Source: Halomonas sp. McH1-25 | GTDB taxonomy: Bacteria; Pseudomonadota; Gammaproteobacteria; Pseudomonadales; Halomonadaceae | DNA: 64,000 bases | Direction: 5' to 3' | Assembly (NCBI RefSeq): GCF_022348165.1 | Contig: NZ_JAKRFI010000004.1 | Coordinates: forward strand, 186,001 to 250,000 | Part shown: piece after piece, positions 18,686-26,812 of the stretch | Layout: every line of letters starts with the position of its first letter | How positions within the stretch are numbered: the first letter of the stretch is position 1 | Notes under the pieces: generated by a model | Databases searched by the model: none | Told to the model about the DNA's origin: nothing | What the model saw: only the letters and a program-made list of their open reading frames with translations | Translations under genes and position numbers: made by a program

Positions 18686-19249
18686 ATGACCTTCCGACTC
18701 CGCAAACTCTATGACCTGGGTGCCTGGGGTGCCGCCGCCTGCATGCTGGTCATCTGTGCCCTGGTTACGCTGCAGGTATTGTTCCGCTGTCTGGACGGCC
18801 TGCTGGTTCTGTTCGGCGCCAGCCGGCTGGGCCTTGAAGTCTCCGGCGTCTCGGAGATCGCCGCCTATCTGCTGGTCGGCGCCACCTTCCTGAGTCTGGC
18901 CTATACCTTCGTGCATCATGCACATATCCGGGTAACGCTGGTGATCTCGCGTCTGCCGTCCGCAGTTCGCGTATGGGTCGAGAGCGCCTGCCTGATCGTC
19001 GCCCTGGCATTGTGCCTCGTGCTGGGCTGGGAACTGATCGGTCTGATTCGCGAGAGTCTCGACTACGGCGATGTCTCTTCCGGCCTGCTCGCCATTCCGC
19101 TGTGGATACCGCAGACGGTGCTGACGATCGGCGTCGGCCTGCTGTGCCTGGCACTCATCGAGGCTCTGGTCGCCACGCTGCGCATCGCCGTCACGGCACC
19201 GAGCCGCTACGTCGCCCCCGAACGGCATGAAGAGGCCGGTGGAGAATGA
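18686..19249 (+). CDS. dctQ: TRAP transporter small permease DctQ
   Basis: 187 residues from ATG at 18686 (an alternative ATG at 18626 adds 20 unlikely residues). Four transmembrane segments are visible, starting at GAWGAAACMLVICALVTLQV; the DctQ motif ISEIAAYLLVG-type segment appears as VSEIAAYLLVGATFLSLAY, followed by the charged loop HHAHIRVTLVISRLP. It is the small membrane subunit that partners DctM. The frame ends 40 bases before the probable dctM start. Confidence 0.85.
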   Translation: MTFRLRKLYDLGAWGAAACMLVICALVTLQVLFRCLDGLLVLFGASRLGLEVSGVSEIAAYLLVGATFLSLAYTFVHHAHIRVTLVISRLPSAVRVWVESACLIVALALCLVLGWELIGLIRESLDYGDVSSGLLAIPLWIPQTVLTIGVGLLCLALIEALVATLRIAVTAPSRYVAPERHEEAGGE

Positions 19250-19289
19250 GCCAAGCCCCTCGCCCAACATACTCCTGGAGATCGCTCCC

Positions 19290-20591
19290 GTGCTGACTCT
19301 CAGCCTCGTCACGATCGCCGCCCTGGCCCTGCTGTTGGGCGGTGGTGTGTGGATCGCTTTCGCCCTGCTCGGCACCGGCTGGATCGCCCTGTCGACGTTT
19401 TCGAGTTTCGAACCCGGCCCTATCCTGGCCTCGGACTTCTGGGGCGCCAGCTACGGCTGGGAACTGACCGCCCTGCCCATGTTCGTGTGGATGGGTGAAG
19501 TGCTGTTCCGTTCGGGCCTGGCCGATAACATGTTCCGCGCCCTGTCGCCATGGCTCAATCGCCTGCCTGGGCGCCTCCTGCATTCCAACATCATCGGCAG
19601 CGGCCTGTTCGCTGCCGTGTGCGGCTCATCGGCGGCGACCTGCGCCACCGTCGGCAAGATGACCCTGCCGGAGCTGGAACGGCGCGGTTACGACGCCAAT
19701 CTGGCCATCGGCACGCTGGCCAGCGCATCGACACTCGGCCTGCTGATTCCGCCCTCGATCATGATGATCGTCTACGGCGTGGTCACCGAGCAGTCGATCT
19801 CGCGTCTGTTCATCGCCGGGATCGGTCCCGGCCTGTTGCTGCTCGGCCTATTCATGGCCTATTTGATCGGCTGGTCGCTGCTGGTCGGCGAGCGCCAGGG
19901 GCGCGCCGGCAAGCGCGAGCCTTCGACCTCGCTGCGCGATAAATTGGCCAGCAGCGTCCAGCTCATACCTTTGCTGGTGCTGATCGGCGGTATCCTCGGC
20001 AGTATCTATGGCGGATTCGCCTCGCCCACCGAAGCGGCCTCGGCCGGCGTGGTGCTGTCGATGCTGATTGCCCGCGCCAACGGCCACTTCGACAAGGCGA
20101 TCTTTCTCGACTCGCTATTCGCCGCCCTGCGAACCTCATGCATGATCGCTTTCATCATCGCCGGGGCATCGTTTCTCTCTTCGGCGATGGGCTTTACGCA
20201 ACTGCCCATGCAACTGGCCAACGCCATCGCCGAGATGGGCCTGTCGCCCACGGCGCTACTGATCATCCTGACGCTGTTCCTGCTGCTCCTGGGCTGCTTC
20301 CTGGACGGGATTTCACTGATCCTGCTGGTGACCTCGATCATCATGCCGCTCATCGAGACCGCCGGTTTCGATCTGATCTGGTTCGGCATCTACCTGGTGA
20401 TCGTCGTCGAGATGTCGCAGATCACCCCACCGGTAGGCTTCAACCTGTTCGTCATTCAGGGCATGACCGGCAAGGACATCATCACCATCACCCGCGCTAC
20501 CGTGCCGTTCTTTCTGCTGATGCTTCTGGCCATTGCCCTGATGCGCCTGTTCCCCGAGATCGCGCTCTATTTGCCGCAGGCGATGAACTGA
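19290..20591 (+). CDS. dctM: TRAP transporter large permease DctM
   Basis: 433 residues from GTG at 19290, preceded by CTGGAG at 19274-19279; an ATG at 19227 inside dctQ would add 21 residues with no ribosome site. About 12 transmembrane segments. Characteristic motifs are CGSSAATCATVGKMTLPEL, ASASTLGLLIPPSIMMIVYG, FASPTEAASAGV and the C-terminal MSQITPPVGFNLFVIQG. It is the Na+-coupled transport subunit that works with DctQ and DctP. Last gene of the VOC-lysR-dctPQM run. Confidence 0.9.
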   Translation: MLTLSLVTIAALALLLGGGVWIAFALLGTGWIALSTFSSFEPGPILASDFWGASYGWELTALPMFVWMGEVLFRSGLADNMFRALSPWLNRLPGRLLHSNIIGSGLFAAVCGSSAATCATVGKMTLPELERRGYDANLAIGTLASASTLGLLIPPSIMMIVYGVVTEQSISRLFIAGIGPGLLLLGLFMAYLIGWSLLVGERQGRAGKREPSTSLRDKLASSVQLIPLLVLIGGILGSIYGGFASPTEAASAGVVLSMLIARANGHFDKAIFLDSLFAALRTSCMIAFIIAGASFLSSAMGFTQLPMQLANAIAEMGLSPTALLIILTLFLLLLGCFLDGISLILLVTSIIMPLIETAGFDLIWFGIYLVIVVEMSQITPPVGFNLFVIQGMTGKDIITITRATVPFFLLMLLAIALMRLFPEIALYLPQAMN

Positions 20592-20692
20592 TCCAGCTCA
20601 TGCCGGTCCGTGTCGCCGAATGCGGCCGGACCGGACGCCCCAACGCCCCAAGGCATCGTCGACCACAGGCGCAACGATGCTAGACTAAGCTC

Positions 20693-20823
20693 TGTCTGAA
20701 AAATCGGTGAGCGATGGCCAGACAAGGCAAAAATTGGCGAAAAAGCGGAGTTTACGCGGTGTAAATGAGCATTTTGAGCCGATTTTTAACGCCGTGTGGG
20801 TGAGCGCAGGCATTTTTCAGACA
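20693..20823. repeat. 131-bp dispersed intergenic repeat with terminal inverted repeats
   Basis: Bounded by TGTCTGAAAAAT (20693-20704) and its exact inverse ATTTTTCAGACA (20812-20823). The interior is AT-richer than the neighbourhood and has no open frame. I recognise closely similar sequences as multi-copy intergenic repeats of Halomonas; this is memory, not a search. It may be a REP- or MITE-like non-autonomous element. A possible short relative lies at 15857-15903. Confidence 0.65.
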
Positions 20824-20876
20824 AAGCGTAGCGCCTTCGTCAGTCGAGATCGTTTCTTACTGCAGGAGCCCGAGCC

Positions 20877-21269
20877 ATGCTAACTCCCGCGCTCGCCATC
20901 CAGCGTACGCCGCTGGTGGCCGTCTATGGCACGCTGAAACGCGGATTGCGCAATCATCATTGGCTAGCCGATGCGCAGTTCCTGGGCTCGGATCGCCTCA
21001 ACAGCGTGACGCTCTACGACCTTGGCCCCTATCCCGGCGCCAAGACCGAACTCTCACAGGGCATCGAGGTGGAAGTGTTCCGTGTCGACACGCCGGTACT
21101 GAGCGCGCTCGATCGACTGGAGGGATACCGGGTACGTACACCGAAGCGGGGCGACTACGACCGCCTGATCCATCACACTACCTTCGGCCCGGCCTGGCTG
21201 TATCTCTATAACCACAGCGTGTCGGGCTGTCCCGCTATCCGCGAAGGCGGCTGGCCACAACTCCTATGA
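20877..21269 (+). CDS. Gamma-glutamylcyclotransferase-fold (AIG2-like/YtfP) protein
   Basis: 130 residues. The N-terminal VAVYGTLKRGLRNHHWL is the signature of the GGCT/AIG2 fold, followed by LYDLGPYPGA, EVEVFRV and LSALDRLEGY, where the acidic residue of the family is expected. Members open or cyclise gamma-glutamyl amine linkages, but small bacterial YtfP-type proteins have no firm role. AGGAG lies 8 bases before the ATG. A single gene downstream of a dispersed repeat; no operon partner seen. Confidence 0.8.
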   Translation: MLTPALAIQRTPLVAVYGTLKRGLRNHHWLADAQFLGSDRLNSVTLYDLGPYPGAKTELSQGIEVEVFRVDTPVLSALDRLEGYRVRTPKRGDYDRLIHHTTFGPAWLYLYNHSVSGCPAIREGGWPQLL

Positions 21270-21318
21270 TTGGACTATCCTCTTCAGCCCTGTCCAACTG
21301 GGACCGGAGCGACAGCCG

Positions 21319-21405
21319 TTAGAAGATAAGCATCAACAGACCGATTACTACAACCAAGCCGATAAGAAAAATTATACCTGCCGTACTTGCCAGAAACTTG
21401 AGCAT
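21319..21405 (-). CDS. Predicted 28-residue single-pass membrane protein
   Basis: A very short frame with a strong ribosome site: GGGAGGT four bases before ATG (21405), ending in TAA at 21319. The product starts MLKFLAS and continues with about 20 hydrophobic residues (TAGIIFLIGLVVVIGLL), ending MLIF. It is a single transmembrane helix with a positive N-terminus and no soluble domain, the usual form of small membrane proteins that modulate transporters or respond to stress. No homologue is recognised. The rest of the 343-base gap between 21269 and 21613 is AT-richer and holds no other feature I can support. Confidence 0.5.
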   Translation of the reverse strand: MLKFLASTAGIIFLIGLVVVIGLLMLIF

Positions 21406-21612
21406 GTGACCTCCCTATCTCTGCTCTTAACTCACTATCTCAAGCTAGTTATTGGCTAGCATGCCTTCAAGTATAATTTCGTACGACCAACATAACGGCG
21501 CCTAGCCAAGGTCGGCCGGCCTTCATGGCACGGAACTTGAAAACTGAATCATGGTCGCAAATCTGGTACTCGCAAGCCCACAAACGTAACGAAGCCGATA
21601 GGTAATGGATTG

Positions 21613-22788
21613 ATGGCAGGAGCTTCTCACATAACCGCGATAGGACAGAAACGGGAGTTTCATAGCCTGACTGCTCTCCGAGGTATCGCCGCCACGTTGG
21701 TCGTCATTTTCCATTTCTCGGGCGGGTTCCTGCCCAGCCTACAGCTCGAACGCTACACCGCTTTCTTTCGTCAAGGCTATCTATGGGTCGATTTCTTCTT
21801 CCTGCTCAGCGGGTTCGTATTGACCCATGCATATGGAAAGACATTCAGCAACCGCTTTGACTGGTCACGTGCGAGAACATTTGCTATAGGGCGCTTGGCC
21901 CGGCTGTATCCGCTGCATCTCACAATACTGACAATGTTTCTAGCCCTCGAGTTCGTGAAGTTAATCCTGCACAATGCCGGACATCTAAACGACGCACCAT
22001 TCGTGAACGGAAACACACTGGATAATTTTCTAGCTAATATCGCGCTGATTCAGACACTAGGTTTCATTGACACTCCAGGCTGGAACGGGCCGGCCTGGTC
22101 TATTGGTGCTGAGTGGATTGCCTACCTATTATTTCCCATCCTTGCACTATGCCTACTTAACTTATCACGTCTATGGATGGGGCTAGCTCTTATCGCAAGC
22201 TTTAGTGGCTTGGCCTGGATTTCTTTTCGTCTCGGACATATCGATGTTACTTATGATCTCGGCCTGTTGCGCTGCTTGCTTGAATTCAGTGCTGGCATCG
22301 TACTTTACCGCCTGGTCAGCCTTCGGCATCCCGGCTGGTGGTCATCGGATGGTGCAGTACTAACGCTGTTGGCGGCGACAGTTGCCTCCATGCATTTCAA
22401 TGTTTGGGATGCTCTCATTCCCGTGCTGATGGCGTTGAGCATCGTTTCCTTGGCAGGCAATAACGGTTATATCAATCATGCTTTTTCGCGCCAACCCATG
22501 ATTTGGTTGGGAACGATTTCCTATTCTATCTACATGTCTCATCTGCTAGTGCTGCGTACCTTCGAGCTAATCGCGAATACCCTAGTTTCTCCATCTGCAG
22601 TTAGACACTTCGATGCTATCGATTCACTCGCATTGCTCGTGTTACTGCTTGGTATCGTGTTAGCGCTCTCGCATGCGCTTTATCATTGTGTCGAAGATCC
22701 TGCACGACGAGCAATTCGCCGCCGCTTCATTGAGCCGGGAACGCAGAAGCAAGCCTGCTCATCGCCAGGTAACGCTTCAACCCATTAG
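21613..22788 (+). CDS. Acyltransferase 3 family membrane protein (OafA/YrhL type)
   Basis: 391 residues with about ten transmembrane segments. The family motif begins near residue 17: FHSLTALRGIAATLVVIFHF carries the R-x10-H pair of the acyltransferase-3 domain, followed by YLWVDFFFLLSGFVLTHAYG and later IGRLARLYPLHL. No SGNH domain follows. It would O-acylate a surface or periplasmic sugar such as LPS, capsule or peptidoglycan, but no glycan gene is adjacent. Base composition is clearly lower in GC than the neighbours and codon use differs, with many A/T-ending codons, suggesting recent acquisition. The start is uncertain (ATG 21613, or TTG 21610 one codon earlier); no good ribosome site. 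Confidence 0.82.
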   Translation: MAGASHITAIGQKREFHSLTALRGIAATLVVIFHFSGGFLPSLQLERYTAFFRQGYLWVDFFFLLSGFVLTHAYGKTFSNRFDWSRARTFAIGRLARLYPLHLTILTMFLALEFVKLILHNAGHLNDAPFVNGNTLDNFLANIALIQTLGFIDTPGWNGPAWSIGAEWIAYLLFPILALCLLNLSRLWMGLALIASFSGLAWISFRLGHIDVTYDLGLLRCLLEFSAGIVLYRLVSLRHPGWWSSDGAVLTLLAATVASMHFNVWDALIPVLMALSIVSLAGNNGYINHAFSRQPMIWLGTISYSIYMSHLLVLRTFELIANTLVSPSAVRHFDAIDSLALLVLLLGIVLALSHALYHCVEDPARRAIRRRFIEPGTQKQACSSPGNASTH

Positions 22789-22865
22789 CAAACCCCACAT
22801 TGCATAACCATGTGTCGATTATAGACAATAGTCGAATAATTTCGCATCGACACTAAGGACCGCCC

Positions 22866-23744
22866 ATGTTCGCCGAACTCTTTGCCGTGATGGCTCCCGT
22901 CTTCTTCGGAGCCAGTCTCGGCTTTTTCTGGAAGCGGCTGGGCTACGATTATCCTGTCGATTTCATTACCCGCCTGGTCTTCAATATCGGTACGCCCACC
23001 CTGATCCTTGCCGCACTGGGCAACGCCGAGATCGATGCGCGCAGCTTCGGCCAGACCATGCTCGGCACGCTTATGGTACTGCTCCTCATGGCTGCAGGCA
23101 GCTTCGCGATAGCCAAGCTGCTTCGCAAGGATTGGAAGGTCCTCATCTCGCCGATGATGTACCCCAACACCGGCAACATGGGGTTGCCGGTGGTGCTCTA
23201 TGCCTTCGGCAAGGCCGGCTTCGCCTATGCCATTACCATCATGGTCTCGGTGGCCCTGGTGCAGTTCACCTTCGGTGCCATGCTGGCCAGCCGCAGTGGT
23301 CATCCACTGCGTACGTTGCTGCGCACCCCGACCGTCTACGCCATTCTGATCGCTTCCGCCCTGCTGCTTACCGGCCATACGCTGCCGCGCTGGCTGTCCA
23401 ACACGGTCGAATTGATTTCCGGTTTCAGCGTGCCGCTCATGCTGATCACGCTGGGGGTCTCGCTGGCCAGCATCCAGGTACGTAGCCTCGCTTCGAGCCT
23501 GGAATTCAGCCTGCTGCGCATTCCCGCCGCGGCGCTGGCGGCCTTTGGCGTATCGCAACTTCTCGGCCTGCCACCGCTGGCGCAAAGCGTACTGATCCTG
23601 CAAATGAGCATGCCAGTGGCAGTCTATAACTACCTGTTCGCCCAGCGCGCACGCCGCGAGCCGGAATACGTGGCCGGACTGGTGTTCTGCTCGACCCTGC
23701 TCTCGTTCCTGTATCTGCCGCTATTGCTGGCCTTCATGATGTGA
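22866..23744 (+). CDS. AEC family transporter (auxin efflux carrier-like)
   Basis: 292 residues, ten hydrophobic segments. Conserved AEC features are FNIGTPTLILAALGN in the first half, MMYPNTGNMGLPVVLYAFG in the middle and LMLITLGVSLASIQVRSL in the second half; the Pro/Asn kinks in the crossing helices define the fold. Bacterial members move malate, malonate or other small acids. AAGGA precedes the ATG. The 77-base upstream gap contains two copies of GTCGA-TTAT/GTCGAATAAT, which might be a regulator site. Confidence 0.85.
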   Translation: MFAELFAVMAPVFFGASLGFFWKRLGYDYPVDFITRLVFNIGTPTLILAALGNAEIDARSFGQTMLGTLMVLLLMAAGSFAIAKLLRKDWKVLISPMMYPNTGNMGLPVVLYAFGKAGFAYAITIMVSVALVQFTFGAMLASRSGHPLRTLLRTPTVYAILIASALLLTGHTLPRWLSNTVELISGFSVPLMLITLGVSLASIQVRSLASSLEFSLLRIPAAALAAFGVSQLLGLPPLAQSVLILQMSMPVAVYNYLFAQRARREPEYVAGLVFCSTLLSFLYLPLLLAFMM

Positions 23745-23801
23745 AGCCATGACGGATCGGCTAGAGTGGGTTACAAAAACCATAACAAGGATGATCCATT
23801 C

Positions 23802-24038
23802 ATGCTTCGGTCCCTGACTCCGTTGTCGCCCCCCCTGCAGCATCGCCTGACGCGCCGACAATTCATGCACTGCCTGGGCTTGGGCAGCCTGACGCTGGCC
23901 GGTACCCTTACGCCGAGTGCCCAGGCCGCCCGCTCACTCGCTGGCAACCAAGTCGACCGCCGGGAAAGTCCCGTTTCCGCTCAAGATGCCCCACCGCGAA
24001 TGGTCAACGGCTGGCTACTGCGCGAGAGCGATATCTGA
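23802..24038 (+). CDS. Small Tat-signal protein, probable partner of the GMC oxidoreductase
   Basis: 78 residues from ATG at 23802 (AAGGA upstream). A twin-arginine signal is obvious: RRQFMHCLGLGSLTLAG followed by a cleavage-like TPSAQA near residue 45. The mature part would be only about 33-38 residues, ending MVNGWLLRESDI. Its stop overlaps the ATG of the GMC gene by one base, so the two are translationally coupled. Three-subunit FAD dehydrogenases (gluconate, sorbitol, fructose) have a Tat-bearing small subunit that carries the signal-less FAD subunit to the periplasm; this protein is much shorter than those subunits and no cytochrome gene follows. It is probably a minimal Tat escort for the next gene product. 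Confidence 0.65.
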   Translation: MLRSLTPLSPPLQHRLTRRQFMHCLGLGSLTLAGTLTPSAQAARSLAGNQVDRRESPVSAQDAPPRMVNGWLLRESDI

Positions 24039-25492
24039 TGCAGATCGATTTTTCCGAACTCGGTAATTCTTCCGTTGATGTGTGCATCGTGGGCTGTGGC
24101 GCAGCCGGGCTCTCCATGGCCCAGCGCCTGGCTCGCCGGGGATATCGTGTGGCCCTTTGCGAAGGCGGCGACCACGAATACAGCGAGCGATCGCAGGAAA
24201 TCTATCAGGGCGAGTCGCTCGGCGATCCTTACATCCCGCTTTTCAGTACGCGCCTGCGCTACTTCGGTGGTTCGACCAACCACTGGGGCGGCATCTGCCG
24301 GCCATTGGATACTTACGACTTTGCCGCCAAACCCGCCGCCCCCAAGGCGACGGTCTGGCCGATTGGCCGTGAGGCGCTGGAACCCTACTACGCCGAAGCG
24401 GCAGAAATACTTGGCGTACTCCCCCTTCCACCGGATAGTGACATTCCCGGGTCGGGGCTCAAGCGGATCCATTTTTCCGCGCCGCCGCCGACCCGCCTGA
24501 AGTCCAAATACAGCGCCTTCGTTCACGCCGCCGGGACGCTGTTCTATTGTCCCACCGCCAACCTGTTCGGGCTGGAAACCTCGCAGGGCCGGGTGACGCG
24601 AGCGATATTTCGCGACTATACCGGCAACGAACGAAGCGTCAGTGCCCACTACTTCGTGCTGGCGTGCGGCGGCATCGAGAACTCGCGCCTGTTGCTGTGG
24701 TGCAACCGTCAAGCCAACGGTCAGTTGATCAAGTATCCCGACACCTTGGGCCGCTACTGGATGGACCATCCGCATGCCACCATCGGCCGAGCCTTGTTTC
24801 TCGCCCCCGAACGCGTCGGACTCGACCTCGACCACACGGTCTTTTTAGCCCCGACACCGGAGAGCATCGCCGAGCGGGGGATTCTCAACTGCGGCTTGCG
24901 TCTGCATCGCATGGGCGACGAAGATACCGAGCAGTTGATCGACGATCTGGCCTTTGCCGCGCCAGCGCTCGGGCGCGAACTCAACGACAAGGCCTTCGGC
25001 AAGCGCCTGATGTGCGGCGCTCTGCTGCGTGCAGCCTGGGAGCAGGAGCCACACCCGGAAAGCCGTATCGAACTGGATACGGCAACGGACAAGCTGGGCA
25101 TGCCCCGCGCCCGTCTGATCTGGCGCAAGACGCCTCTCGACGCCAAGACCGTGCGCGACACGACCTTGCTGCTGGGGGAATACTTGCGGGATCGCAACAT
25201 GGGCCGCTTGCAGTTGGCTCCCTGGCTGGCCAGCGAGGACATCGAACACATCGAATTCCCTATAGATGGCGAAATTGCCGGGCGCCATCATATGGGAGGG
25301 ACCCGCATGAGCCTGACGCCGGACCAGGGCATCGTCGATACCGACTGCAAAGTGTTCGGCCAGGCCAATTTCTACATTGCCGGCTCCAGCGTGTTTCCCA
25401 GCGTTGGTCACGCCAATCCCACGCTGACGTTGACGCAACTCGCCCTACGTCTCAGCGCGCATCTGGAGCGCCAGCTCGGCCAACGGATTTGA
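24038..25492 (+). CDS. GMC-family FAD-dependent oxidoreductase
   Basis: 484 residues. The FAD-binding GCGAAGLS lies at about 20-27, with the second flavin motif LRYFGGSTNHWGGICRPLD near 75-92. The C-terminal domain has the family hallmark HHMGGTRMS and IAGSSVFPSVGHANPTLT with the catalytic His/Asn pair. It has no signal peptide of its own; the preceding Tat peptide gene overlaps it by one base and probably supplies export. Most similar in layout to the large FAD subunit of gluconate/sorbitol-type dehydrogenases that oxidise alcohols or sugars. Electron acceptor and substrate are unknown because no cytochrome or other partner is encoded nearby. Confidence 0.88.
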   Translation: MQIDFSELGNSSVDVCIVGCGAAGLSMAQRLARRGYRVALCEGGDHEYSERSQEIYQGESLGDPYIPLFSTRLRYFGGSTNHWGGICRPLDTYDFAAKPAAPKATVWPIGREALEPYYAEAAEILGVLPLPPDSDIPGSGLKRIHFSAPPPTRLKSKYSAFVHAAGTLFYCPTANLFGLETSQGRVTRAIFRDYTGNERSVSAHYFVLACGGIENSRLLLWCNRQANGQLIKYPDTLGRYWMDHPHATIGRALFLAPERVGLDLDHTVFLAPTPESIAERGILNCGLRLHRMGDEDTEQLIDDLAFAAPALGRELNDKAFGKRLMCGALLRAAWEQEPHPESRIELDTATDKLGMPRARLIWRKTPLDAKTVRDTTLLLGEYLRDRNMGRLQLAPWLASEDIEHIEFPIDGEIAGRHHMGGTRMSLTPDQGIVDTDCKVFGQANFYIAGSSVFPSVGHANPTLTLTQLALRLSAHLERQLGQRI

Positions 25493-25529
25493 GTGTTTCG
25501 CACGTTTCGATCATCTCTCGGAGTTCTGC

Positions 25530-26159
25530 ATGCCTACCAAACCGACCGACCCGGCTTTCCTTGATGTCGCCCAGCTGGAAGCCGGCACGATCTATCGCCT
25601 GCTCTCCGGCGCTGTTGCACCGCGCCCGATTGCCTGGGTATCCACTGTCGATGCCGAGGGCAACGCCAACCTGGCACCGTTCTCGTTTTTCAACGTCGTC
25701 AGTGTCGATCCGCCGGTCCTGGCCTTTGCTCCGCTGCTCGACGATCGCGCCGCGCCCAAGGACACGGTGCGCAACTTGGAGATAATCAGGGAGTGCGTGG
25801 TACATGTGGGCAGTGAGGACCTGATCGAGGCCCTGAACGCGACCAGCGCCACGCTGCCTCCCGACGCGGACGAGTTCACCCATGCCGGCCTCGGCAAGGC
25901 GCCTCTGGGAGAGCTGAAGCCCCCGCGCATCGCCGAGGCGCCGATCGCCTTCGGCTGTCGGGTCCGTGACGTACTGAACTTCGGCGACCGGCCGCGTTCA
26001 GGCCGGCTGGTACTGGCGGAGGTCGTCGTCATCCATGCCGACCCGGCCATCTGGGACGGACGACACGTCAGCCGCGAAGCTCTACGCCCCGTTGGTCGCC
26101 TGGCTGGTGCCGACTATGTGCGAACCACGGACATCTTTTCGCTGGAACGGCCCGTTTGA
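25530..26159 (+). CDS. Flavin reductase-like FMN-binding split-barrel protein
   Basis: 209 residues. The family N-terminal motif is clear: LLSGAVAPRPIAWVSTVDAE and NLAPFSFFNVVSVDPPVLAF; FMN would sit against this sheet. Members reduce flavin with NAD(P)H or use bound flavin directly, and many are annotated only as conserved. It lies 37 bases after the GMC gene on the same strand with GGAG before the ATG, so co-transcription is possible. A role in supplying flavin or electrons to the GMC enzyme is speculation. Confidence 0.82.
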   Translation: MPTKPTDPAFLDVAQLEAGTIYRLLSGAVAPRPIAWVSTVDAEGNANLAPFSFFNVVSVDPPVLAFAPLLDDRAAPKDTVRNLEIIRECVVHVGSEDLIEALNATSATLPPDADEFTHAGLGKAPLGELKPPRIAEAPIAFGCRVRDVLNFGDRPRSGRLVLAEVVVIHADPAIWDGRHVSREALRPVGRLAGADYVRTTDIFSLERPV

Positions 26160-26205
26160 TTGGCCCTGCGTTGGCTGGCTACGTCCCGCTCTGACATGAA
26201 AAAGA

Positions 26206-26221
26206 GCCACCCGAAGGTGGC
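26206..26221. terminator. Bidirectional terminator
   Basis: GCCACC-CGAA-GGTGGC, a short stem with a stable CGAA loop, preceded by AAAA and followed by CCTTT. It lies between the convergent flavin reductase and DUF4168 genes. Confidence 0.75.
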
Positions 26222-26264
26222 CCTTTAGCGTGTCGACGGCGTGCCGTCGTGTCGCACAGCGCAA

Positions 26265-26663
26265 TTACGAACCGCTCTGCACCATCTCTTGAACACGCTT
26301 CATCAGTTCGGGATTCTGCTGAATCGCCTGACCGATCGAATTGAAGGTTTCGACATCCAGACCGCTCTCTTCAACGATAGCGATCATCTTGTCGTTGGCC
26401 TCCATACGGATTTCCTGCTGCTTGGCCTGATCGCCCTGGGCTTCCTGCAGACGCTGGGTGTAATCCTGAGAAACCTGAGCGATCTCCTGAGAAGCATCGG
26501 CGAACTGCTGCAGCTGCTGGTCCGTGAAGTCCTGGGTGGCTGCCTGACCCTGTTGGGCCGTACCACCCTGCTGGGTCGCTGAGTCCTGCTGTGCCATGGC
26601 CGGTACGGACATCATGCCTGCGCTCAGCAGGGCGGCAGAAAACAGTGCGGTCATCCTACGCAT
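26265..26663 (-). CDS. DUF4168 domain secreted protein
   Basis: 132 residues from ATG at 26663 (AAGGGAG upstream); a second ATG seven codons earlier also has GGGAG and cannot be excluded. The signal peptide ends SVPAMAQ near residue 25. The mature part is Gln-rich (QQGGTAQQGQAATQ), then helical with the DUF4168 pattern FTDQQLQQFADASQEIAQVS and ending ELMKRVQEMVQSGS. Function unknown; members are periplasmic and widespread in gammaproteobacteria. It is a single gene with its own terminator. Confidence 0.78.
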   Translation of the reverse strand: MRRMTALFSAALLSAGMMSVPAMAQQDSATQQGGTAQQGQAATQDFTDQQLQQFADASQEIAQVSQDYTQRLQEAQGDQAKQQEIRMEANDKMIAIVEESGLDVETFNSIGQAIQQNPELMKRVQEMVQSGS

Positions 26664-26812
26664 AAATAAAACTCCCTTGATCATACTGTGTGTCTCCCTG
26701 TGATGGCTCTCGGGCTGAGAGGTTCCTGCTTTCGTGTAGAAAAACGCAACAGAACATCTCCTGGGCGTTACAAGCGTCTGCAAAACACGACGCGGCTTCG
26801 CCCTTGGCATCG

